Origin: Streptomyces canus
GTDB lineage: Bacteria > Actinomycetota > Actinomycetes > Streptomycetales > Streptomycetaceae
DNA length: 64,000 bases
Assembly (NCBI RefSeq): GCF_030816965.1
Contig: NZ_JAUSYQ010000002.1
Location: forward strand, 1,860,001 to 1,924,000
Direction of reading: 5' to 3'
Positions within the stretch are counted from its first letter, which is position 1. Every line of letters starts with the position of its first letter. Below, piece after piece: positions 51,632 to 61,518 of this stretch. The notes beneath the pieces were generated by a model. That model was not told the DNA's origin. It worked only from the letters and a program-made list of their open reading frames with translations, and did not search any database. The position numbers and the translations under genes are program-made.

Positions 51632-52984
51632 ATGACCACCGTGTACGAGCAGCGGGCCGCACCGGCCGTGGCGCCGCCCGCGCGACGCTCCCCCGCGGGT
51701 GCCGTGCTGGCCCTGCTGTGGGCCGGGGCGGCGGCCGTGATCGCCCTGTGGTGGGCGGACACCGGTTCCGTGGTCGGTACGGCCGGGTGGCTGACCGGCG
51801 CCGGGCGGATCGCCGGGCTGCTGTGCGGGTACGCCTGCGCGGTGCTGGTGGGGCTGATGGCGAGGGTGCCGCTGCTGGAGCGACGGGTCGGCTCGGACCG
51901 GGTGGCGCGCTGGCACGCGATGGCCGGCCGCTACACCGTCTGCCTGCTGCTCGCGCACATCGGGCTGATCCTCGCCGGGTACGCCGCCCAGGACGGTGCC
52001 TCGCTGTGGCACGAGACCGTCACCGTGGTCCTGGACTATCCGGAGATGCTCAAGGCGACCGCGGGGACGGTGATCCTCCTCGCCGTCGGCGTCACCTCGG
52101 CGCGCGCGGTACGCCGCCGCACCGGCCACGAGTTCTGGTACTACGTCCATCTCCTCACGTACGCGGCCGTGTTCCTCGCCTTCGGCCACCAGCTCGCCCT
52201 CGGCAACGACCTGAGCGGAAACGCGGGGGCCACGGCCGCCTGGTACGCGCTGTACCTGGGCGTGGCGGCCCTGGTGCTGTGGTTCCGGATCCTCGCGCCG
52301 GTGCGGCTGAACCTGCGGCACCGGCTGCGGGTGGAGTCGGTGCACCAGGAGGCGCCGGGCGTGTGGTCCGTCGTCGTGCGCGGACGGGATCTGGATCGGC
52401 TGGGCGCGCGGGCGGGGCAGTTCTTCCGCTGGCGGTTCCTGGCCGAGGGCCTGCGGTGGACCTCGACGCCGTACTCCCTGTCGGCGCCGCCCCGTCCCGA
52501 CCGCATGCGGATCACGGTCAAGGCGCTCGGCGGCCACAGCGCGGCCGTGGCGCTGCTGCGGCCCGGCACGCGCGTGTGGGCTGAGGGGCCGTACGGATCG
52601 CTGACCGGCGACCGGCAGACCTCGTCCAAGTCGCTGCTGATCGGGGGCGGAGTCGGTATCACCCCGCTGCGGGCGCTGTTCGAGACCCTGCCGGGCGAGG
52701 TCACCCTCCTCTACCGGGCGCGCACGGTCGAAGACCTCGCGCTGGGCGGGGAGTTGGAGGCCGTCGCGCGGTGGCGCGGAGCGAAGGTGCACTACCTGCT
52801 CAACGGGCCCCAGGGGCAACGGCCGCGGATCACCGCGGCGTCGCTGCGGTCGGCCTTCCCCGACCTGGCCGGCCACGACGTCTACCTCTGCGGCCCTCAC
52901 GGCTTCGCCCGGGAGCTGTACGAGGAGCTGCGCGCCGCCGGGGTACCGGACCGCCGTATCCACCACGAATCCTTCGAGCTCTGA
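51632..52984 (+). CDS. Ferric-reductase-like membrane oxidoreductase, module 1
   Basis: A 450-residue protein that should carry electrons from NAD(P)H through FAD and membrane heme to an outside acceptor. Residues 20-215 hold six hydrophobic segments of the ferric reductase type with paired histidines (RWHAMAGRYTVCLLLAHIGL; YVHLLTYAAVFLAFGHQLAL). Residues 225-450 are a ferredoxin-reductase-like domain: FAD site TSTPYSLSAPP, NAD site LLIGGGVGITPLRALFE, and LCGPHGFARELYEEL near the end. AAAGGA precedes the ATG. It is followed by an FMN-binding protein gene, its likely electron acceptor, and has a closely similar paralogue at 53537-54919. Confidence 0.9.
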   Translation: MTTVYEQRAAPAVAPPARRSPAGAVLALLWAGAAAVIALWWADTGSVVGTAGWLTGAGRIAGLLCGYACAVLVGLMARVPLLERRVGSDRVARWHAMAGRYTVCLLLAHIGLILAGYAAQDGASLWHETVTVVLDYPEMLKATAGTVILLAVGVTSARAVRRRTGHEFWYYVHLLTYAAVFLAFGHQLALGNDLSGNAGATAAWYALYLGVAALVLWFRILAPVRLNLRHRLRVESVHQEAPGVWSVVVRGRDLDRLGARAGQFFRWRFLAEGLRWTSTPYSLSAPPRPDRMRITVKALGGHSAAVALLRPGTRVWAEGPYGSLTGDRQTSSKSLLIGGGVGITPLRALFETLPGEVTLLYRARTVEDLALGGELEAVARWRGAKVHYLLNGPQGQRPRITAASLRSAFPDLAGHDVYLCGPHGFARELYEELRAAGVPDRRIHHESFEL

Positions 52985-53003
52985 GAACTGTGAGGCCGCA
53001 CAC

Positions 53004-53459
53004 GTGCACGCGTTGAAGAAGAACCGTCCGCTGCGCCGCATCGTGCTGGCGAGCGCTGCCACCGTCTCCGGGATGGTGATGCTGCTGTCGCTGAAGCCGC
53101 ACGCGTCGCAGGCCGCCCTGGCGCTGCCCGCGCCCTCCAGCAGCGCGAGCGCGTCGGGCGGCACCGGATCGGCCGCCACCGGCACGAAGACCGTCACCGG
53201 CGACACCGTGCAGACGCGGTGGGGCCCGGTCCAGGTCCGCATCACCATCAAGGACGGCAAGCTCACCGAGGTCACGGCGGTCACCTACCCGACGGACAAC
53301 CCCCGGGACCAGGAGATCAACAGCTACGCGATCCCCCGGCTGCGGAGCGAGGCCCTCCAGGCCCAGAGCGCGGAGATCGACACGGTCTCGGGAGCCACCT
53401 ACACGAGCGACGGTTACCGCCAGTCACTCCAGTCCGCACTGGACTCCGCGGGCAGCTGA
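53004..53459 (+). CDS. FMN-binding electron carrier, module 1
   Basis: A 151-residue exported protein with one FMN_bind domain. Residues 10-30 form a signal anchor (RRIVLASAATVSGMVMLLSL), a Ser/Ala/Gly linker follows, and the domain spans 62-149. It ends in DTVSGATYTSDGY, in which Thr132 of SGAT is the residue to which ApbE-type enzymes attach FMN by a phosphoester bond. The protein should therefore be a covalently flavinylated carrier outside the membrane that takes electrons from the oxidoreductase encoded 19 bases upstream. GTG start at 53004. Confidence 0.9.
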   Translation: MHALKKNRPLRRIVLASAATVSGMVMLLSLKPHASQAALALPAPSSSASASGGTGSAATGTKTVTGDTVQTRWGPVQVRITIKDGKLTEVTAVTYPTDNPRDQEINSYAIPRLRSEALQAQSAEIDTVSGATYTSDGYRQSLQSALDSAGS

Positions 53460-53536
53460 ACACACCGGCGTCACGGCACGTATCTGAGGACCAAGGGACC
53501 ACGCCCACCCCCCTTGCCCCCGTCCCCGGAGGAAAC

Positions 53537-54919
53537 GTGACCACGACGCTCGCAGGCGGCCGCGCCGCCCGCCGCCAGACGATGCGCCGCATCCGCCCGC
53601 GCCGTTCCCCGGCGACCGTTCTGCTGCTCGCCGTATGGGCGGGCGCGGCCGGTGTGCTGTGGCTGTGGTGGCACAACACACCGTCCGTCGCCGACGACAA
53701 CAGCAAGATCCTCAACGCGGGCCGGATCACCGGTCTGCTGGCCGGATATCTGATGGCGCTCGTGGTGCTGCAAATGGCCCGGGTACCCGCGCTGGAACGC
53801 CGGGTGGGCTCCGACCGGGTCGCCCGCTGGCACGCGATGACCGGCCGCTACACCCTCTGCCTGGTCGTCGCCCACGTCTTCCTGATCATGTGGGGTTACG
53901 CCCTGCAGGCCGGCAAGGGGCTCGGCGACATCGTCCAGCAGACGATGGACTCCATCAACCAGCTGCCGGACATGGGCAAGGCGGCCATCGGCACGGGTCT
54001 GCTGTTCCTCATCGGGCTGATGTCGATCGGCGGGGTGCGCCGCCGGATCCCGTACGACACCTGGTACCACGTGCACCTGCTGACGTACGCGGCGGTCTTC
54101 CTGACCTTCTGGCACCAGCTGACCACCGGCAACGACTTCGCGGTCGAGCCGGTCGCCAAGACCGTCTGGTACGCGCTGTACGGCTCGGTCACCGCGCTGG
54201 TGCTCTGGTACCGGATCCTCACCCCGATCCGGCTGAACCTGCGGCACCGGATGTACGTCGAGGCGGTCGTCGAGGAGACGCCGGGCGTCGTGTCGGTGCT
54301 CATCGGCGGGCGCAAGCTGCACCGGATGGGCGCGGAGGCGGGCCAGTTCTTCCGCTGGCGCTTCCTCGCGCCGGGCATGCGGTTCAGCTCCCACCCGTAC
54401 TCGCTGTCCGCGGCGCCCCGACCGGGCATGCTGCGGATCACGGTGAAGGCGATCGGCGACCACAGCGAGCGGCTGCGCGAGCTGGTGCCCGGCACCAAGG
54501 TGTGGGCCGAGGGGCCGTACGGCGCCCTGACCGCCCAGCGCCGCAGCCGCGGCAAGGTGCTGCTGGTGGCCGGCGGTGTCGGCATCACGCCGATGCGGGC
54601 CCTGTTCGAGACGCTGCCGGGCGCAGCCGGTGACATCACCCTGCTGTACCGGGCCAACACCACCCAGGACCTGGCCCTGTGGGACGAGCTCGCCGCCATC
54701 GCGGACGAGCGCGGCGCCCGGCTGATGTACGCGGTCAACAGTCCGGACGGGGAGCGCCCGGACATCTCCGCGGAGTCCCTCCAGCGCAAGCTCCCCGACA
54801 TCGACAAGCACGACGTGTTCATGTGCGGGCCGAACGGTTTCGCGCAGTCCGTGTACGAAGCACTGCGCGGCGCGGGTGTGCCCGCCCGCCGCATCCATCA
54901 CGAGTCGTTCGAGATGTGA
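53537..54919 (+). CDS. Ferric-reductase-like membrane oxidoreductase, module 2
   Basis: A 460-residue paralogue of the protein at 51632-52984, with the same order: basic start, six membrane segments with paired histidines (RWHAMTGRYTLCLVVAHVFLI; YHVHLLTYAAVFLTFWHQL), FAD site SHPYSLSAAP, NAD site LLVAGGVGITPMRALFE, and FMCGPNGFAQ. Many stretches are identical between the two (VGSDRVARWHAM, AGQFFRWRFLA, RRIHHESFE), so it arose by duplication of the module. GTG at 53537 follows GGAGG. The two may accept different carriers or work under different redox conditions. Confidence 0.9.
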   Translation: MTTTLAGGRAARRQTMRRIRPRRSPATVLLLAVWAGAAGVLWLWWHNTPSVADDNSKILNAGRITGLLAGYLMALVVLQMARVPALERRVGSDRVARWHAMTGRYTLCLVVAHVFLIMWGYALQAGKGLGDIVQQTMDSINQLPDMGKAAIGTGLLFLIGLMSIGGVRRRIPYDTWYHVHLLTYAAVFLTFWHQLTTGNDFAVEPVAKTVWYALYGSVTALVLWYRILTPIRLNLRHRMYVEAVVEETPGVVSVLIGGRKLHRMGAEAGQFFRWRFLAPGMRFSSHPYSLSAAPRPGMLRITVKAIGDHSERLRELVPGTKVWAEGPYGALTAQRRSRGKVLLVAGGVGITPMRALFETLPGAAGDITLLYRANTTQDLALWDELAAIADERGARLMYAVNSPDGERPDISAESLQRKLPDIDKHDVFMCGPNGFAQSVYEALRGAGVPARRIHHESFEM

Positions 54920-54947
54920 CGACGGGAATTCAGGAGCTGTTGAAGCG

Positions 54948-55739
54948 ATGAGGAAGAGTCACCCCGTCCGTCGAGTCGTGCTCGCGACCGCCGCCACCGT
55001 CTCCGGTGTCGTGCTGATGCTGTCGCTGAAGCCGTCCTCGGACCCGGCGTCCGCCCAGGCAGGCGGAACGATCCCGCAGCAGACGGCGGCGGCGCAGGAG
55101 TCCGCCCAGGGCGGCACCGGGGCGGCCGCCGGCGGCGCGGTCACCGGGGACGTGGTCCAGACCCAGTACGGTCCCGTCCAGGTCCGTATCACCGTCAGCG
55201 GCAACAAGATCACCAAGGCCGAGGCGGTCCAGGCGCCCAAGGGCGGGGAGAGCGACGCGAAGACCGCTCTGTCCATTCCGAAGCTCACCCAGGACACGCT
55301 CGCCAAGCAGACCTCGCAGGTCGACACGGTCTCCGGGGCGACCTACACGAGCGAGGGCTACAAGAAGGCGCTCCAGTCGGCGATCGACAAGGCGAACGAG
55401 GCGGCCTCCCAGGCGCAGCCGTCGGCTCAGCCGTCCCAGACGGCGGGCGGCAGCGCCGGTACGGCCGCCAAGACGGTGACCGGTGCCGTGTCGCAGACCC
55501 AGTACGGCCCGGTGCAGGTCCGGATCACGGTCAGCGGCGGCAAGATCACCAACGCCGAGGCGGTGCAGGCGCCGAAGGGCGGGACGAGCGACCAGAAGAC
55601 GGCGCAGTCCATCCCGAAGCTCAACCAGGAGGCCGTGGCGGCCGGCAGCGCGGACATCGACTCGGTCTCCGGAGCCACCTACACCAGCGAGGGCTACAAG
55701 AAGTCGCTGCAGTCGGCGCTGGACCAGGCCGGTGGCTGA
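54948..55739 (+). CDS. Double-domain FMN-binding electron carrier, module 2
   Basis: A 263-residue exported protein with a signal anchor (residues 8-28, as in module 1) and two FMN_bind domains at about residues 65-150 and 175-261. Each ends in SGATYTSEGY, giving two flavinylation sites, Thr132 and Thr244. The domains are about 70% alike (GPVQVRITVSG, AEAVQAPKGG) and joined by a Gln/Ser/Pro linker, so the gene doubled internally. A two-flavin carrier could pass two electrons or span a longer distance in the cell wall. AGGAG precedes the ATG. It overlaps apbE by eight bases. Confidence 0.9.
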   Translation: MRKSHPVRRVVLATAATVSGVVLMLSLKPSSDPASAQAGGTIPQQTAAAQESAQGGTGAAAGGAVTGDVVQTQYGPVQVRITVSGNKITKAEAVQAPKGGESDAKTALSIPKLTQDTLAKQTSQVDTVSGATYTSEGYKKALQSAIDKANEAASQAQPSAQPSQTAGGSAGTAAKTVTGAVSQTQYGPVQVRITVSGGKITNAEAVQAPKGGTSDQKTAQSIPKLNQEAVAAGSADIDSVSGATYTSEGYKKSLQSALDQAGG

Positions 55740-56532
55740 CACGGTGGCCGAGCCGGCACAAGCTCCCGCCGCGGTGCGTCACGCAGAGGAGGTCATGGGG
55801 ACGGTCTTCTCCTTCGACGTCCGCGGCGGGGAACCCCTTGCCGTACAGACGGCACTGCGGGAGGCGGTGGCCCAACTGCACTGTGTTAACGAGGTGTTCA
55901 GCACCTACCGCGACGACAGCCAGGTCTCCCGCCTGGCCCGCGGCGAGCTGACGGTCGCCGAGTGCGACCCGGAGGTGGCCGAGATACTCGAACTCGGCGC
56001 CGAGGCCGAGCGGTTGAGCGACGGCTGGTTCAGTCTGCGCTACGGGGGCCGTCTCGACCCCACCGGCATCGTCAAGGGCTGGGCGGTGGAACGAGCGGCC
56101 CGTCGGATGGCTCTCGCGGGGGCGACCGGGGTGAGCGTCAACGGCGGCGGCGACGTGCAGCTGCTGGGCGTACCGGGCCCGGAACGCCCGTGGCGGGTAG
56201 GGGTCTCGGACCCCCTGCGCCCGGGCGGCCTGGCGGCGGTGGTCTCGGCGGCGGGTGCGGCCGAGCTGGCCGTGGCGACGTCCGGCACGGCGGAACGCGG
56301 CGCCCACATCATCGACCCCCGCACCGGCCGCTCCGCGGTCACGGACCTCGTCGCGGTGACGGTCGTGGCCCCCACGGTGACCTGGGCGGACTGCTGGGCG
56401 ACGGCAGCGTTCGCGATGGGGTCGCGGGAGGGCCTGGCGTGGCTGGAGAGCCTGCCGGACGTGGAGGCGCTGCTGATCACGGCGGGCGACGAGGTCAGGT
56501 GTACCGGGGGCTTGGCAGCCCGGCTCGGGTAA
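55732..56532 (+). CDS. apbE: FAD:protein FMN transferase
   Basis: A 266-residue ApbE-family enzyme that cuts FAD and attaches FMN to the Thr of SGAT motifs in exported proteins. Visible family features are MGTVFSFDVRGG, the LDPTGIVKGWAVERAAR segment, VSVNGGGDVQLLG, ATSGTAERGAHIIDPRTGR, and the metal-binding Asp/Thr-rich end VTVVAPTVTWADCWATAAFAMG. The enzyme lacks a signal peptide, so it may flavinylate carriers before or during export. GTG at 55732 lies inside the end of the preceding gene, giving tight coupling to its three target sites. Confidence 0.92.
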   Translation: MADTVAEPAQAPAAVRHAEEVMGTVFSFDVRGGEPLAVQTALREAVAQLHCVNEVFSTYRDDSQVSRLARGELTVAECDPEVAEILELGAEAERLSDGWFSLRYGGRLDPTGIVKGWAVERAARRMALAGATGVSVNGGGDVQLLGVPGPERPWRVGVSDPLRPGGLAAVVSAAGAAELAVATSGTAERGAHIIDPRTGRSAVTDLVAVTVVAPTVTWADCWATAAFAMGSREGLAWLESLPDVEALLITAGDEVRCTGGLAARLG

Positions 56533-56540
56533 GCGCTTTT

Positions 56541-56600
56541 AGGGGCGCGGGGCTGTGTCGATGTGCCGCTCCGCCGCGTGGGCGCGACCAGCCCCCACCA
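56541..56600 (+). repeat. Dispersed palindromic intergenic repeat, copy F
   Basis: Reads aggggcgcggggctg, tgtcgatgtgccgctccgcc, then gcgtgggcgcgaccagcccc. GGGGCTG and CAGCCCC form the outer stem. It fills the gap between convergent apbE and argR. Confidence 0.75.
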
Positions 56601-56622
56601 AGCCGCACCCGACAGACGACCA

Positions 56623-57168
56623 CTAGTGCCCGTTCTGAGCCAACCGCAGCAGATGCTCGGCCAGCGCCTGACCCCCCGTAGGGTTCCGGCTGATCAGCAT
56701 CAGCGTGTCGTCACCGGCGATGGTCCCCAGGATGTCGTGCAGCTCGGCCTGATCAATGGCCGACGCGAGGAACTGCGCAGCCCCCGGAGGGGTCCGGAGC
56801 ACCACGAGATTCGCCGAGGCCTCCGCAGAAATCAGCAGCTCCTGAGAGAGCCGCCGCATCCGCTCCTCCTTGGCGGACTCCCCCAACGGCGCCCGAGGGG
56901 TCCGAAAACCCCCCTCACTGGGCACCGCGTAGATGAGATCCCCGTCGGTGTTACGGATCTTCACCGCGTTCAGCTCGTCGAGGTCCCGGGAGAGCGTCGC
57001 CTGTGTGACGCTCAGCCCGTCGTCGGACAGCAGCTTGGCCAACTGGCTCTGTGACCGCACCGGTTGCCGGTTGAGGATGTCCACGATCCGGCGGTGGCGC
57101 GCGGTACGCGTCTGCGGCACGGCAGGCCCCGCGGCCCCGTTGTGCTCGTGATCCTGCGCATGACTCAT
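56623..57168 (-). CDS. argR: Arginine repressor
   Basis: A 181-residue regulator that, as a hexamer with arginine, represses arginine genes. The N-terminal winged helix-turn-helix is [24 protein letters not shown]...[18 protein letters not shown], and the C-terminal domain has the arginine-binding and trimer sequence [31 protein letters not shown] with the key acidic residues present. It is the last gene of argCJBDR, 19 bases after argD, so it should repress its own synthesis through the operator before argC and probably also argH. Confidence 0.96.
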   Translation of the reverse strand: MSHAQDHEHNGAAGPAVPQTRTARHRRIVDILNRQPVRSQSQLAKLLSDDGLSVTQATLSRDLDELNAVKIRNTDGDLIYAVPSEGGFRTPRAPLGESAKEERMRRLSQELLISAEASANLVVLRTPPGAAQFLASAIDQAELHDILGTIAGDDTLMLISRNPTGGQALAEHLLRLAQNGH

Positions 57169-57187
57169 CGTCGTCTCATTCTCCGGA

Positions 57188-58375
57188 TCATCCGTCTCCC
57201 TCGGCGACACCCAGGATGCCGGGGAGAGCCTGAACAAGCGCGTCCACTTCGTTGTCGCCGAGGTTCAGCGGCGGCATCAGCCGTACGACATCGGGGGCGG
57301 GCGCGTTCACCAGGAATCCGGCCTCCTGAGCCGCCTGCTGCACCTTCGGCGCGAGCGGCTCGGTGAGCACGATACCCAGCAGGAGCCCCGCACCCCGGAC
57401 CTGGGAGATCAAGGGGTGTCCGAGTGACTCGATTCCGTCCCGCAGCCTCTCGCTCTGCTGCTTGACGTTCTCCAGCAACCCGTCGTTCGCGATGGTGTCG
57501 AGGACGGCGAGACCGGCGGCGCACGCGACCGGGTTCCCGCCGAACGTCGTCCCGTGCTGCCCCGGCTGCAGCAGGTCCGCGGCCCGCCCGAAGGCGACGG
57601 TCGCGCCGAGCGGCAGTCCGCCGCCGAGCTGCTTGGCGAGGGTGACCACGTCCGGGAGGACGCCCTCGTGGGCCTGGTACTCGAACCAGTGTCCGGTACG
57701 CCCGATGCCGGTCTGCACCTCGTCGAGGACCAGCAGCGCGCCCTTGGCCGCCGTGATCGCCCGGGCCGCCTTGAGGTAGCCGGCCGGCGGTACCACGACG
57801 CCGTTCTCGCCCTGGATCGGCTCGATGACGACGAGAGCGGTGTCCTCAGTGACGGCGGCGGCCAGCGCCTGCGCGTCGCCGTACGGCACATGCGTGACGT
57901 CACCCGGCAGCGGCAGGAAGGGGTCCCGCTTGGCGGGCTGGCCGGTGAGCGCGAGGGCGCCCATGGTCCGGCCGTGGAAGCCGCCCTCGGTCGCGACCAT
58001 GTGGGTGCGCCCGGTCAGCCGGCCGATCTTGAAGGCCGCCTCGACCGACTCGGCGCCGGAGTTGCAGAAGAAGACCTTGCCGTCCCGGCCGAAGAGCTGG
58101 AGCAGCCGTTCGGCGAGGGTGACGGTCGGCTCGGCCATGAAGAAGTTGGAGATGTGGCCGAGGGAGGCGATCTGCTTGCTGACGGCCTCGACGATCGCCG
58201 GGTGGGCATGGCCGAGCGCGTTGGTGGCGATGCCGCCGACGAAGTCGAGGTACTCCTTGCCCTCGGCGTCCCAGACCTTGAGTCCCGCACCGCGGACGAG
58301 CGGGAGGCGAGGGGTGCCGTAGTTGTTCATGAGCGAGCCCTGCCACCGCTGGGTCAGCTCCTGATTGTCGGTCAT
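57188..58375 (-). CDS. argD: Acetylornithine aminotransferase
   Basis: A 395-residue class III PLP aminotransferase that turns N-acetylglutamate semialdehyde into N-acetylornithine. [18 protein letters not shown] near residue 100 binds cofactor phosphate, [18 protein letters not shown] holds the Asp that contacts the pyridine ring, and [15 protein letters not shown] holds the PLP lysine near residue 242. The ATG at 58375 overlaps the argB stop as ATGA. Fourth gene of argCJBDR. Confidence 0.96.
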   Translation of the reverse strand: MTDNQELTQRWQGSLMNNYGTPRLPLVRGAGLKVWDAEGKEYLDFVGGIATNALGHAHPAIVEAVSKQIASLGHISNFFMAEPTVTLAERLLQLFGRDGKVFFCNSGAESVEAAFKIGRLTGRTHMVATEGGFHGRTMGALALTGQPAKRDPFLPLPGDVTHVPYGDAQALAAAVTEDTALVVIEPIQGENGVVVPPAGYLKAARAITAAKGALLVLDEVQTGIGRTGHWFEYQAHEGVLPDVVTLAKQLGGGLPLGATVAFGRAADLLQPGQHGTTFGGNPVACAAGLAVLDTIANDGLLENVKQQSERLRDGIESLGHPLISQVRGAGLLLGIVLTEPLAPKVQQAAQEAGFLVNAPAPDVVRLMPPLNLGDNEVDALVQALPGILGVAEGDG

Positions 58376-59276
58376 ACGTCATCCCCCTCTTGCGCGTCCG
58401 GCACGACCATCGTGCCGATCCCCTCGTCGGTGAAGATCTCCAGCAGGATCGAGTGCTGGACCCGCCCGTCGATGACCCGGGCCGTGGTCACGCCGTTGCG
58501 CACGGCATGCAGACAGCCCTCCATCTTCGGGACCATGCCGGAGCTCAACTCCGGCAGCAGCTTCTCCAGTTGGGAAGCCGTGAGGCGGCTGATCACCTCG
58601 TCGCTGTGCGGCCAGTCCTCGTAGAGGCCCTCGACGTCCGTGAGGACCATGAGGGTTTCGGCGTCAAGAGCAGCAGCGAGTGCCGCAGCCGCCGTATCAG
58701 CATTGACGTTGTAGACATGGTGGTCGTCCTGGCTCCGGGCGATCGACGAGACGACCGGGATCCGGCCGTCGGCGAGCAGTGCCTCGATCGCGCCCGTGTC
58801 GATCTCGGTGATCTCGCCCACCCGCCCGATGTCGACCAACTCGCCGTCGATCTCGGGCTGGTGCTTGATGGCGGTGATGGTGTGCGCGTCCTCGCCGGTC
58901 AGTCCGACGGCGAGCGGCCCGTGTTCGTTGAGCAGATTGACCAGCTCGCGCTGCACCTGCCCGGCCAGCACCATCCGTACGACGTCCATGGCATCCTCGG
59001 TGGTGACCCGCAGGCCGGCCTTGAACTCGCTGACGATGCCGTGCTTGTCGAGGGCCGCGCTGATCTGCGGGCCGCCGCCGTGCACGACGACCGGCTTGAG
59101 CCCCGCGTGGTGCAGGAAGACGACGTCCTGGGCGAAGGCGGCCTTCAGGTCCTCGTCGATCATGGCGTTGCCGCCGAACTTGATGACGACGGTCTTGCCG
59201 TTGTGGCGGACCAGCCAGGGCAGCGCCTCGATGAGGATCTGGGCCTTGGGGAGCGCGGTGTGCTTTCGCGTGGTGC

Positions 59277-59280
<4 letters not shown>
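58372..59280 (-). CDS. argB: Acetylglutamate kinase
   Basis: A 302-residue amino-acid kinase that phosphorylates N-acetylglutamate. [10 protein letters not shown] near residue 31 holds the catalytic Lys, [14 protein letters not shown] binds substrate, and the C-terminal ATP site is [13 protein letters not shown] with [13 protein letters not shown]. The N-terminal helix ([18 protein letters not shown]) is present, a feature of the arginine-inhibited hexameric kinases, so feedback inhibition is likely. ATG at 59280 overlaps the argJ stop as ATGA. Confidence 0.96.
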
Positions 59281-61518
<2,238 letters not shown>

